DNA from: Roseobacter weihaiensis
Lineage (GTDB): Bacteria; Pseudomonadota; Alphaproteobacteria; Rhodobacterales; Rhodobacteraceae
Direction of reading: 5' to 3'
Length of the DNA: 64,000 bases
NCBI RefSeq assembly: GCF_020622345.1
Contig: NZ_JACNMO010000004.1
Coordinates: 248,001 to 312,000, forward strand
Shown: positions 44,367 to 52,895 of the stretch, in pieces
How positions within the stretch are numbered: position 1 is the first letter of the stretch
How the letters are laid out: every line of letters starts with the position of its first letter
The notes under the pieces: generated by a model
Told to the model about the DNA's origin: nothing
The model's database searches: none
What the model saw: only the letters and a program-made list of their open reading frames with translations
Program-made: the position numbers and the translations under genes

Positions 44367-45041
44367 TTAGCCGGGGAGGCCAAAGTCGCCACCGCCACTG
44401 GTACTGCCACCGCCACTGGTGCCGCCGCCGCTGGTGCCGCCACCGCCGCTTGTGCCGCCACCGCCGCTGGTGCCGCCGCCGCTGGTGCTGCCACCGCCAC
44501 TGGTACTGCCACCGCCACTGGTGCCGCCGCCGCCGCTGGTGCTGCCACCGCCGCTGGTGCCGCCGCCGCTGGTGCCGCCACCGCCGCTTGTGCCGCCACC
44601 GCCGCTGGTGCCGCCGCCGCTGGTGCTGCCACCGCCGCTGGTGCCGCCACCGCCGCCGCCGCTGGTGCTGCCACCGCCACTGGTGCTGCCGCCGCCGCTG
44701 GTGCCGCCGCCGCCAATACTTGCGGCACTTGCATTACCTAAACGGCTAAAGTTGCGGTTGCGATCATCGCCGCTATTCAGCCGCTCAGTACCGGTATCGG
44801 CAATCGACGCTGTCGGCCGATCTACCAAAGAAAGAGCGTCGTCCGGGCAGGAATCGAACATCCGGCGCAAGATTTCGTCGTAATCAGATCGAGCTGTAAT
44901 TCGCTGCAACACATTCTCGGGAATTCTTTCCCAATTACACATGTTCCATTGTTTTGCCTGTGCTTCCTGTGGTGCGGAAAACGATAACATCGCGCTTGTC
45001 ACGGCCAGCAGGCTGGTCTGTGTCAGGGTAAGAAATCTCAT
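44367..45041 (-). CDS. Secreted protein with Gly/Ser/Thr-rich repeat C-terminus
   Basis: A 224-residue protein. Signal peptide of about 29 residues (LLAVTSAMLSFSAPQEAQA). A small folded-looking domain at about 30-105 has two cysteines (Cys35, Cys65), which may form a disulfide: NMCNWERIPENVLQRI and FDSCPDDAL. Residues 110-219 are G-G-G-T-S and G-G-G-S-T-S units, ending FGLPG. No family is recognised. It is convergent with the transglutaminase-like peptidase and lies before a PEP-CTERM-type gene. A flexible cell-surface or matrix protein is plausible, unproved. Confidence 0.75.
   Translation of the reverse strand: MRFLTLTQTSLLAVTSAMLSFSAPQEAQAKQWNMCNWERIPENVLQRITARSDYDEILRRMFDSCPDDALSLVDRPTASIADTGTERLNSGDDRNRNFSRLGNASAASIGGGGTSGGGSTSGGGSTSGGGGGGTSGGGSTSGGGTSGGGGTSGGGGTSGGGTSGGGSTSGGGGTSGGGSTSGGGSTSGGGTSGGGGTSGGGGTSGGGTSGGGSTSGGGDFGLPG
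44385..44714 (-). repeat. In-frame Gly-rich tandem repeat (GGGTS/GGGSTS units)
   Basis: About 330 bases of 15- and 18-base units. Units vary in ACC/AGC order and in third positions, and one unit is extended to five or six glycines. The array probably changes length by slippage. Its complement gives an open alanine-rich frame on the plus strand, which is an artefact. Confidence 0.9.
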
Positions 45042-45241
45042 GGTCTTGCCTTTCGACTAGTCTTTTACATACGCCCCCTTCTCAATCTCCCAGACTTGCG
45101 CCCAGGCGGGACGGATGTTTCACTTGGGCTTGTCTTTCACCTCTCTTGAAGATCTACCGGGCTATTGCGCCGCCGTTCGCGGCGCCTTCCAATGACCAGA
45201 AGTATTCAAGAGAAAAGGTGACCTAGCCCCACAGTTACAGG

Positions 45242-46051
45242 TTACGAACCTGCTTGATGGCGCGCGCGCCGACCAAAGGTTGCTATGCCACCCAAACCGG
45301 CGAGCAGAAGCCACATCCCTGCCGGCAACGGCACTGTCGAAATTGTACCGTAGACACCAATCACAGCTGTCCCACCTTCGCGCATCCGCCACAACCCCGT
45401 CGCAGGATCGTACTGGCTTGCCGCGCCGTTAAAGCTCAGAAATGGACCGGTGCCATTCCAGGGTGTTCCTGGCGTTCCGGCGTCGTCCAGCTGGAAAAAC
45501 ACGCTCTCCAGGGTAAGTCCTTCGCCGAGATCCAGTGGTACATTGAACGCGCTGCTGGAGAGCACGATACCCCCAAGATCATCCGGGTTATTGCCGGTTT
45601 GCTCATTGCGGTCCGTATCGGCGTAATTGTCAGTTGTGTTCACCGAAGAGAACGTCAGGTCATGCGAAATGGAGCCCAGATCATTCGGTGTATCGAAATC
45701 GAGGTTCAAGGTCATCACGCTCGACCAGGTGCCGCCGGGATGCCAGTTCGATTGGTTGTCCCAGGTGATCGTCCCCAACTGGAAGTCACCGTTGCGCAGA
45801 ACGTTATGGGAGAAATTTGTGGTTGATACGGCCAATGACGCGGAGTTGCCGACCTCGACCTCGGTTGCCGGTCCCGAAGGGGTGCCCCAGCGAAACACGC
45901 TTTCCCCGTCACCGCTGTGAACCATACCGGGAGAGGTTGTCGTGGTCGGGGCCGCGATGGTGCCGCTGAATTGACCTGAGACGATGCTGGCTTGCGCTGC
46001 TGTCGTGCTGATGAGTGCGACCGCACCGGCCAGTGCATAATACTTTACCAT
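45242..46051 (-). CDS. THxN-family PEP-CTERM-type surface protein
   Basis: A 269-residue exported protein. Signal peptide MVKYYALAGAVALISTTAAQ; a beta-rich body with NGDFQLGTITWDNQSNW and alternating polar strands typical of the THxN family; and a C-terminal sorting signal VPLPAGMWLLLAGLGGIATF followed by GRRARHQ, the VPLPA variant of PEP-CTERM. Such signals are processed by exosortase/archaeosortase-like enzymes, not present in the window. Probably surface- or matrix-bound. Stands alone on the minus strand. Confidence 0.85.
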   Translation of the reverse strand: MVKYYALAGAVALISTTAAQASIVSGQFSGTIAAPTTTTSPGMVHSGDGESVFRWGTPSGPATEVEVGNSASLAVSTTNFSHNVLRNGDFQLGTITWDNQSNWHPGGTWSSVMTLNLDFDTPNDLGSISHDLTFSSVNTTDNYADTDRNEQTGNNPDDLGGIVLSSSAFNVPLDLGEGLTLESVFFQLDDAGTPGTPWNGTGPFLSFNGAASQYDPATGLWRMREGGTAVIGVYGTISTVPLPAGMWLLLAGLGGIATFGRRARHQAGS

Positions 46052-46592
46052 AGTTATACCTTTAAAACTTAATATTCATTGGATTGAATAGGGAGCTTTT
46101 TGATCATTTTCAAGCCACACTGCTGCTGCATTTCTGCCTTAATGTCATCGATTGTTTTCACATTCGTTAAGTTACCGCGTGACAGGCGATAATTAATCCC
46201 CGACCGGAAACGCTGCCCCATTTCGTTAACCTAAATTGTTGGTCTAAAAGCACTTTTGGCGCAGCAGGTTCGAATCGGATGATCTGTGGCCGGCTGCAAC
46301 TTCAGCGTGCGGGCGGTGGCTTTGGGCTCTTTTTTCCGATTTGCATGTCGCAAAGGCGGGCAGAGCGTCGCGCGAACGCCGGGATCGTGACGTAAGGTTA
46401 TTCGGAACGCCCCCGGGCCAAAACCCGCAAAACGGGGATGCCCGTTCTGCCGCTTGACCGGCAAAGCCCGGTCGCAGCCGCTGGGATCATTCGCCTATTT
46501 CTTGGGCATGTGGCTGGCACGAAGGGGCCGTGCATCAGAAAGGCAGGCCGTCTCCTTTACAAGGCGCAACCGTTTTTGACACGTAAAGCGTG
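46052..46592. other. 541-base gene-free stretch before nasT
   Basis: Nothing protein-like is seen in any frame. The left part (46052-46230) is AT-richer and should hold the promoter of the PEP-CTERM-type gene; the right end must hold the nasT promoter. A small hairpin AACGGG/CCCGTT is at about 46430-46446. A T-loop-like GGTTCGAATC near 46268 lacks any tRNA context. Confidence 0.5.
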
Positions 46593-47177
46593 ATGTCGGA
46601 GAAATTATCAATCATCGTGGTCGAGGCAGACCGCGACCGCGCTTTGGAAATTGTTGAAGGCCTCGACAAGGCCGGGGCCTACGATATCCATGTCATTTCG
46701 GAACCCACCCGCCTTGCACGACAGATAAAGGCGTATCAGCCGGACATCGTCCTGATCGATATTGCCAACCCATCCCGGGACACATTGGAAGAGCTTGCTT
46801 TGGCGTCGGGCCCGATGGACCGGCCTGTCGCGATGTTCGTCGATCAGTCAGAATCCGGCATGTCCGAGGCGGCGATTGAGGCAGGGGTATCCGCCTATGT
46901 GGTCAACGGGATGCAACCTGCCCGTGTCAAACCGGTCCTTGATGCTGCCATCGCGCGGTTCCGCATGTTTCAGCGGATGCGCACGGAGCTGGCAGAGATG
47001 AAGCGGGCGCTGGAGGAGCGCAAGCTCATCGACCGGGCCAAGGGGATGATCATGAAAGCGCGCGGCGTGGAAGAAGAAGAAGCCTACACCATCCTGCGCA
47101 AGGCGGCGATGGATCAGGGCAAACGCGTCGCCGATGTGGCCGCGGCCCTGGTGACCGCGGCGGGTATATTGTCATGA
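46593..47177 (+). CDS. nasT: ANTAR-domain response regulator NasT
   Basis: A 194-residue RNA-binding antiterminator. An N-terminal receiver-like domain (about 1-120, LSIIVVEADRDRALEIVEGL) is followed by a C-terminal ANTAR domain (about 130-190): R-K-L-I-D-R-A-K-G-M-I-M-K-A-R-G, then E-E-E-A-Y-x-x-L-R-K-A-A-M-D. It binds dual-hairpin leader RNA and prevents termination. It overlaps nasS by 4 bases (ATGA). ATG at 46593 is preferred over GTG one codon earlier. Its target is the leader before nrtA. Confidence 0.95.
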   Translation: MSEKLSIIVVEADRDRALEIVEGLDKAGAYDIHVISEPTRLARQIKAYQPDIVLIDIANPSRDTLEELALASGPMDRPVAMFVDQSESGMSEAAIEAGVSAYVVNGMQPARVKPVLDAAIARFRMFQRMRTELAEMKRALEERKLIDRAKGMIMKARGVEEEEAYTILRKAAMDQGKRVADVAAALVTAAGILS

Positions 47178-48382
47178 AGCGCGCTGCCATTCCTGTGGGC
47201 TTCATTCCGCTGGTGGACGCGGCCCCGCTTATCACGGCCGAGGAAATGGGGTTTGCCGCGCAAGAGGGCATCTCGCTTGATCTGCGGCGCGCGCCATCCT
47301 GGTCGAGCCTGCGGGATATGCTCAGCTTTGGTCAGGTCGACGCGGCGCATATGCTCTCGACCGTGCCGGTTGCAACCGCGATGGGGCTGGGCGGCGGCGG
47401 CACATCGCTGGCGGCAGTCTCGGTGCTGTCGGTCAACGGCAACGTCATCGGGGTTGATCTTGCGCTTGAGAAGCGGATGCGCGCTGCGGGCTATGCTTTC
47501 GATTTCAGGGATGCCCATGCGGCCGGACGGGCGCTGCTGGAGCTGTGCGACAAGCCGCTGCGCATCGGCGTGCCGTTCCCGTTTTCGATGCATACGGAAC
47601 TGGTGCGATACTGGCTGTCCGGCATCAACCATCCGCAAAGCGACAACATCATGATCCACACCGTGCCGCCACCGCTGATGTCGGAGGCCATCGCGGCAGG
47701 CGAAATCGACGCCTTTTGTGTGGGTGAGCCCTGGGGGTCGCGGGCCGTGGACAAGGGGGTTGGCGCGCTGCTCCTGCCGGGGACGGCGATCTGGGCCTTT
47801 GCCCCTGAAAAAGTGCTGGCGGTGCGCAAGGACTGGGCGGAAACTGAACAATCGTTGCTGAACCGGCTGATCCGGGCGGTCTGGCGGGCGGGACGCTGGC
47901 TGGCTGAGGACGGCTCAGCACTGCTGGCCGCAGAGGTTTTGAGCCGCCCTGAATACCTCGACCTGCCGCCCGAGGTGATTGACAGATCCCTGTCAGGGCA
48001 TCTGGTGATCAGTGCCTCGGGTGAAGAACGCAGCACGCCGCGGTTTGTGGAGTTTGCACGAGGGGCCGCGAATTTCCCGTGGCGCAGTCAGGCGGAGTGG
48101 ATCGGCCACCATATGGCGGCCCGGATGGGGACGGATACAGCCGCCGCACGTCAGGCTGCCCGGGCTGTCTTTCGCTCTGATCTTTTCAGGGCGGCCCTGG
48201 CCGGGGCGGGGGCGGATTTGCCGGGCGCATCCTCCAAACTTGAGGGAGCCTTGGGCGAGGACACCGCCGTTGCCTCGGAGGGCGGACGTGTGATTCTGTG
48301 CCGCGATCAGTTTTTCGATGGTCAGATTTTTGAGCCTGAGCCCGAAAAGCGCTCAGAAATTGTGCAACTGCGGCAGGATTGA
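47174..48382 (+). CDS. nasS: Nitrate sensor NasS (NrtA-like, cytoplasmic)
   Basis: A 402-residue protein of the CmpA/NrtA binding-protein fold (IPVGFIPLVDAAPLITAEEM; PFPFSMHTELVRYWLSG; FCVGEPWGSRAV) without a signal peptide, so it stays in the cytoplasm. In Paracoccus and Azotobacter, NasS binds NasT and releases it when nitrate or nitrite is bound. The residue block FCVGEPWG corresponds to the NrtA anion pocket. It is coupled to nasT. A weak hairpin (TGCAGC/GCTGCA, 48391-48410) follows the stop and may end the nasTS message. Confidence 0.93.
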   Translation: MKRAAIPVGFIPLVDAAPLITAEEMGFAAQEGISLDLRRAPSWSSLRDMLSFGQVDAAHMLSTVPVATAMGLGGGGTSLAAVSVLSVNGNVIGVDLALEKRMRAAGYAFDFRDAHAAGRALLELCDKPLRIGVPFPFSMHTELVRYWLSGINHPQSDNIMIHTVPPPLMSEAIAAGEIDAFCVGEPWGSRAVDKGVGALLLPGTAIWAFAPEKVLAVRKDWAETEQSLLNRLIRAVWRAGRWLAEDGSALLAAEVLSRPEYLDLPPEVIDRSLSGHLVISASGEERSTPRFVEFARGAANFPWRSQAEWIGHHMAARMGTDTAAARQAARAVFRSDLFRAALAGAGADLPGASSKLEGALGEDTAVASEGGRVILCRDQFFDGQIFEPEPEKRSEIVQLRQD

Positions 48383-48493
48383 TGCGGCAGTGCAGCATAA
48401 TCTAGCTGCATGGGTCACTTTTTTCTTGGCGCGCGCCGGTCGGTCGGTAACGATATAGTCATTGGCAGGCAATGGCGCCCACCTCTGACACAT

Positions 48494-48571
48494 TCCCTAA
48501 GACAGGGACTTACTGAGCAAAGTCGCTCGACCCTTCGCTTGCTATGGCGAAGACGGTCAGCGGCTTTTTTT
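48494..48571 (+). promoter_or_regulatory. NasT-responsive leader: ANTAR-type antiterminator overlapping a terminator
   Basis: Hairpin P1: TCCCT (48494-48498) with AGGGA (48504-48508). Hairpin P2: GAGC (48515-48518) with GCTC (48525-48528) around hexaloop AAAGTC, which has the ANTAR-required A at position 1 and G at 4. P2's loop end and 3' arm are the 5' strand of the terminator at 48522-48571, so the two folds exclude each other. P1's loop is less canonical than P2's. The position, directly before nrtA and after nasTS, fits. Confidence 0.85.
48522..48571 (+). terminator. Regulated terminator in the nrtA leader
   Basis: A long stem: GTCGCT (48522-48527) with AGCGGC (48559-48564), GACC (48529-48532) with GGTC (48555-48558), and CTTCGC (48533-48538) with GCGAAG (48547-48552), followed by seven T (48565-48571). 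It ends 47 bases before the nrtA start. By default it should stop transcription. Confidence 0.88.
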
Positions 48572-48617
48572 GTTTGTCCGGTCGTCCGGACATCGGACCT
48601 AAAGAGGGATCCATTAC

Positions 48618-49985
48618 ATGAAAACATTATTGTTAGGACTGACTGCGTCGTTGGCGCTGACCGGCGCGGCAAATGCGCAATCGCTGGAGCTTGAAAAGGA
48701 CGAACTGACGTTCGGATTCATCAAGCTGACCGATATGGCCCCGCTCGCGGTGGCTTATGAAAACGGCTATTTTCTGGACGAGGGGCTGTTTGTCACCCTC
48801 GAAGCGCAGGCCAACTGGAAAGTGCTTCTGGACGGTGTGATCAGCGGGCAGCTCGACGGAGCCCATATGCTGGCGGGTCAGCCGCTGGCCGCAACGATGG
48901 GATATGGCACCGAGGCCCATATCATCACGCCCTTCTCCATGGACCTCAACGGCAACGGCATCACCGTCTCGAACGAGGTCTGGGACATCATGAAGCCGAA
49001 CATCCCCAAAATGGACGATGGCCGCCCGCAACACCCGATCTCTGCCGAAGCGCTGGTGCCTGCGGTCGAGCAGTTCCGCGCGCAAGGCAAGCCTTTCAAC
49101 ATGGGCATGGTCTTTCCGGTCTCCACCCACAATTACGAATTGCGCTACTGGCTGGCGGCGGGCGGGCTGAACCCTGGTTTTTACAGCCCCGAGAATGTCA
49201 CGGGCCAGATCGCGGCGGACGTGTTCCTGAGCGTGACGCCGCCGCCGCAAATGCCGGCAACTCTCGAGGCGGGCACGATCTCCGGTTATGCGGTGGGTGA
49301 GCCTTGGAACCAGCAAGCGGTCTTCAAGGGGATCGGCGTGCCGGTCATTACCGACTACCAGCTCTGGAAGAACAACCCGGAGAAGGTTTTCGGCATCACG
49401 GCGGCGTTTGCAGAGCAATACCCCAATACCACCGTGGCCCTGACCAAGGCCCTCATTCGCGCCGCGATCTGGCTGGACGAGAACGACAACGCCAATCGGC
49501 CGGAAGCGGTCGAAATCCTCAGCCGTCCGGAATATGTGGGCGCGGACTATGACGTGATTGCCAACTCCATGACCGGGTTCTTCGAGTTCGAGAAGGGCGA
49601 CAAGCGCGATATCCCCGACTTCAACGTCTTCTTTCGCTACTACGCCACATATCCCTTCTACTCGGACGCGATCTGGTACCTGACGCAGATGCGTCGCTGG
49701 GGGCAGATCGACGAGACCAAGGACGACCAGTGGTATTTTGACATGGCCGCCAAGGTCTACAAGCCCGCGATCTATCTTGAGGCGGCCCGTTTGCTGGTGG
49801 ACGAAGGGCTCGCCAATGAGGCGGACTTTCCCTGGGACAGCAATGGCTTCAAGGAGCCGACGCCCGCCGCCGATATCATCGATGGCATCCCCTACGATGG
49901 CAGCGCACCCAACGCCTACCTCGAAAGCCTGCCCATTGGCCTGAAGAGCGGTCAGATCGTTGTCGGCACCGAAGTGCAGGGCTGA
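48618..49985 (+). CDS. nrtA: Nitrate/nitrite ABC transporter binding protein (NrtA)
   Basis: A 455-residue periplasmic protein of the CmpA/NrtA family. Signal peptide [20 protein letters not shown]; then [20 protein letters not shown] and the anion-site block [12 protein letters not shown]. It captures nitrate (possibly nitrite) for the NrtB/ATPase importer. GGGATCC follows AAAGAG upstream as a weak ribosome site. It is first in the nrtA-nrtB-ATPase-nirB-nirD-nasA-cysG operon, under control of the NasT leader. Confidence 0.94.
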   Translation: MKTLLLGLTASLALTGAANAQSLELEKDELTFGFIKLTDMAPLAVAYENGYFLDEGLFVTLEAQANWKVLLDGVISGQLDGAHMLAGQPLAATMGYGTEAHIITPFSMDLNGNGITVSNEVWDIMKPNIPKMDDGRPQHPISAEALVPAVEQFRAQGKPFNMGMVFPVSTHNYELRYWLAAGGLNPGFYSPENVTGQIAADVFLSVTPPPQMPATLEAGTISGYAVGEPWNQQAVFKGIGVPVITDYQLWKNNPEKVFGITAAFAEQYPNTTVALTKALIRAAIWLDENDNANRPEAVEILSRPEYVGADYDVIANSMTGFFEFEKGDKRDIPDFNVFFRYYATYPFYSDAIWYLTQMRRWGQIDETKDDQWYFDMAAKVYKPAIYLEAARLLVDEGLANEADFPWDSNGFKEPTPAADIIDGIPYDGSAPNAYLESLPIGLKSGQIVVGTEVQG

Positions 49986-50125
49986 CATCTTACCGCGGTT
50001 TGCGGCGACTTCCTCGGGTCGCCGCAAATTCTCCCAAAGATCTGCAGTGCGGAACATCGAGCCTGACTGACATCCTCAAAAGCCATCCGGCGCTGTCGCG
50101 CCGCAGCAAAACGGAAAGCCACATC

Positions 50126-51208
50126 ATGACCGCCATCGACCCGATCAATGCACCAGACCCGGACCGCGACGCCAGACGCCAGCGGCTGTTTTCCCGGATC
50201 AATACTGCCGACAAATGGTTTCAGGTGCTGGGCCTGGCCTGGCTGACACCGATCCTGCGGGCCGCTGCCGGGGACAACCCCCGCTCCCAGCTCAAGGACC
50301 TGTGGCGGCTGGCGGCGGTCCCGCTTATTGCCATGGGGGCGTTTTTGCTGATGTGGGGCACGCTGGCGCCGCAGGTGCAGACCTCACTGGGGGCAATCCC
50401 CGGTCCCGCGCAGGTCTGGTCCGAGATGGGCAACCTGCACCACGACGCGCAAAACAAGGCCGCCAAGGAGGCCAAGTTTCAGGAAATGGTCGACAAGCGC
50501 AACCAGCGTCTGATTGAGGACGGTCGCGCGGATGAGGTCAAGAACGTCGCTTATACCGGCGCGCCGAGCTATTACACACAGATCTGGACCTCGATCAAAA
50601 CAGTGTTTTTCGGGTTCCTGATCGCGACAGTCATCGCCGTGCCGCTGGGGATCGCGGCGGGACTGTCGCCCACGGCCAACGCCGCGCTGAACCCGCTGAT
50701 CCAGATTTTCAAACCCGTATCGCCCCTGGCATGGCTGCCGATTGTGACCATGGTCGTCTCGGCCGTCTATGTCACCAACGACGGGTTTTTTGCCAAATCC
50801 TTCCTCGTCTCGGCCATTACGGTGACGCTCTGTTCGCTCTGGCCGACACTCATCAACACCGCGCTGGGCGTGGCCAGCATCGACAAGGACCTGGTGAATG
50901 TCTCCAAGGTTCTCAAGATGAACACCTGGACCAAGATCACCAAGCTGGTGCTGCCCTCGGCGCTGCCGCTGATCTTCACCGGGTTGCGCCTGAGCCTCGG
51001 GGTCGGCTGGATGGTCCTGATCGCCGCAGAGATGCTGGCGCAGAACCCCGGCCTTGGCAAATTCGTCTGGGATGAGTTCCAGAACGGCTCCTCCTCCAGC
51101 CTCGCGCGGATCATGGTGGCGGTCTTCACCATCGGGATCATCGGCTTCCTGCTCGACCGGGTGATGTACGCGCTGCAATCGCTCTTTACCTTCTCGAACA
51201 ATCGGTGA
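50126..51208 (+). CDS. nrtB: Nitrate ABC transporter permease (NrtB)
   Basis: A 360-residue inner-membrane permease with 6-7 spans. The EAA-type loop [20 protein letters not shown] and [20 protein letters not shown] are typical of the taurine/nitrate/bicarbonate permease family. A cytoplasmic insertion of charged residues (about 110-145, [19 protein letters not shown]) is visible between the first spans. The start at 50126 (MTAIDPIN) has GGAAAG upstream; the earlier in-frame 42 residues are not protein-like. Confidence 0.92.
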   Translation: MTAIDPINAPDPDRDARRQRLFSRINTADKWFQVLGLAWLTPILRAAAGDNPRSQLKDLWRLAAVPLIAMGAFLLMWGTLAPQVQTSLGAIPGPAQVWSEMGNLHHDAQNKAAKEAKFQEMVDKRNQRLIEDGRADEVKNVAYTGAPSYYTQIWTSIKTVFFGFLIATVIAVPLGIAAGLSPTANAALNPLIQIFKPVSPLAWLPIVTMVVSAVYVTNDGFFAKSFLVSAITVTLCSLWPTLINTALGVASIDKDLVNVSKVLKMNTWTKITKLVLPSALPLIFTGLRLSLGVGWMVLIAAEMLAQNPGLGKFVWDEFQNGSSSSLARIMVAVFTIGIIGFLLDRVMYALQSLFTFSNNR

Positions 51209-51213
51209 GCGGT

Positions 51214-52890
51214 ATGAGCATCCTTCAATTCAGCAACGTCTCGAAAAGCTTTGGCGACACACCGGTTCTGCGGGACATCGACCTTGAGGTCCGGGAGGGG
51301 GAATTCCTTGTCCTGCTGGGCTTTTCCGGGACGGGCAAGACCACGCTCATCAACATGCTGGCGGGTCTTGATACCCCCAGCCAGGGCCGCGTCACCTTCA
51401 AGGGGGTGCCGATCACCGGGCCGGGACCCGAGCGGGGCGTCATCTTTCAGAACTACTCGCTGATGCCCTGGCTGACGGTGAACGGAAATGTCGGGCTGGC
51501 GGTGGATACGGTGTTTCCCAACCTCTCGCGCGGCGACAAGGCGGCGAAAGTTGCGAAATACGTCAAGATGGTGGGCCTCAGCCATGCCGCAATGCGCCGC
51601 CCGGCGGAATTGTCGGGCGGGATGCGCCAGCGGGTCAACGTGGCCCGCGCGCTGGCGATGAACCCCGAAGTGCTGCTGCTCGATGAGCCGCTCTCGGCGC
51701 TCGATGCGCTGACCCGCGCCAATCTGGCCGATGAGATTGAACATATCTGGGAGGCGGACCGCAAGACCTGTGTGCTGATCACCAATGATGTGGATGAGGC
51801 GATCATTCTGGCCGACCGCATCATCGCGCTGAACCCGGACGGGACGTTGGGAGAGGAGTTCGCTGTCTCCATTTCGCGCCCGCGTGACCGGGGGGCCATG
51901 AACCATGACGCCACCTTCAAGGCCCTGCGCGCGAAGATCACCAAGTACCTCGTGGACGTCGGCATCGAGGCCAAGGTGGAGGGCACGCGCATCCTGCCCG
52001 ATGTGACCCCGATCCACGGGGTGCCCACGGCGGTGGCGGTGGCACAGTCCGGCCTGATCGAAAACCGGTTTCTGGACTTCAGCCAGCTCCACAAGGTCTA
52101 CCCGACACCCAAAGGACCGCTGACCGTGGTCGAGGATTTCGACCTCAAGATCGATAAGGGGGAGTTCATCTCCCTCATTGGGCACTCGGGCTGCGGCAAA
52201 TCCACCGTGCTGACCATGGCCGCGGGGCTGAATGAGATTTCCAAAGGGGCGATCAAGCTCGACGGGCGCCACGTCGAAGGGGCCGATCCCGAACGCGCCG
52301 TCGTGTTCCAGTCCCCCAACCTCTTCCCTTGGCTCACGGCCAAGCAGAACGTGGCCATCGGGGTGGACAAGGTCTATCCGCGCGCCAGCCAGGCAGAACG
52401 CCAGGATGTGGTCGAATACTACCTCGAACGCGTGGGCCTCGCGGACGCGATGGACAAGCCCGCCGCAGACCTGTCCAACGGGATGAAGCAGCGGGTGGGC
52501 ATTGCCCGCGCCTTTGCACTCAGCCCCAAACTTCTGCTGCTGGACGAGCCCTTTGGGATGCTCGACAGCCTGACCCGCTGGGAGTTGCAGGAGGTGCTGA
52601 TGGAGGTTTGGTCGCGCACCAAGGTCACCGCGATCTGCGTCACCCATGATGTGGACGAGGCGATCCTGCTGGCGGATCGTGTGGTCATGATGACCAATGG
52701 CCCGCAGGCCACCATCGGCAAGATCACCAAGGTGGACCTGCCGCGTCCAAGAACCCGCAAGGCGCTGCTGGAGCACCCGGACTACTACACCTACCGGCAG
52801 GAGGTGCTTGATTTTCTTGAGGAATACGAGCACGGCGCCAAGCCCAAACCGAAACCCACAACCGCGCCCCGTGCGGTTGCAGCGGAGTGA
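51214..52890 (+). CDS. Nitrate ABC transporter tandem ATPase (NrtC/NrtD-like fusion)
   Basis: A 558-residue protein with two ABC domains (about 1-245 and 290-530). Domain 1: Walker [10 protein letters not shown], signature LSGGMRQRV, Walker [13 protein letters not shown], switch ITNDVDEA (Asn replaces His). Domain 2: Walker [10 protein letters not shown], signature LSNGMKQRV, Walker [13 protein letters not shown], switch VTHDVDEA. It lacks the NrtA-like C-terminal domain of cyanobacterial NrtC. GTG at 51205, overlapping the nrtB stop, is an alternative start. It should power NrtB as a pseudo-dimer. Confidence 0.92.
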   Translation: MSILQFSNVSKSFGDTPVLRDIDLEVREGEFLVLLGFSGTGKTTLINMLAGLDTPSQGRVTFKGVPITGPGPERGVIFQNYSLMPWLTVNGNVGLAVDTVFPNLSRGDKAAKVAKYVKMVGLSHAAMRRPAELSGGMRQRVNVARALAMNPEVLLLDEPLSALDALTRANLADEIEHIWEADRKTCVLITNDVDEAIILADRIIALNPDGTLGEEFAVSISRPRDRGAMNHDATFKALRAKITKYLVDVGIEAKVEGTRILPDVTPIHGVPTAVAVAQSGLIENRFLDFSQLHKVYPTPKGPLTVVEDFDLKIDKGEFISLIGHSGCGKSTVLTMAAGLNEISKGAIKLDGRHVEGADPERAVVFQSPNLFPWLTAKQNVAIGVDKVYPRASQAERQDVVEYYLERVGLADAMDKPAADLSNGMKQRVGIARAFALSPKLLLLDEPFGMLDSLTRWELQEVLMEVWSRTKVTAICVTHDVDEAILLADRVVMMTNGPQATIGKITKVDLPRPRTRKALLEHPDYYTYRQEVLDFLEEYEHGAKPKPKPTTAPRAVAAE

Positions 52891-52895
52891 ACGTG

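Noticed and set aside
44337-44741. Alanine/threonine/glycine-rich open frame on the plus strand
   Set aside because: It is the complement of the Gly/Ser/Thr repeat of the minus-strand secreted protein, which has a signal peptide and a folded N-terminal part.
46262-46285. GGTTCGAATC, a T-loop-like sequence suggesting a tRNA
   Set aside because: The flanks do not pair into a T-arm, and no acceptor, D or anticodon arms are found around it.
46505-46535. TGGCACG followed by TGCA, resembling a sigma-54 promoter before nasT
   Set aside because: The spacing between the GG and GC elements is too long (nine bases after TGGCACG instead of four) for a -24/-12 promoter.
50767-52833. 688-residue open frame on the minus strand opposite the nitrate ATPase and permease
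   Set aside because: Antisense to strongly conserved ABC motifs and rich in His/Gln/Arg with no recognisable fold.
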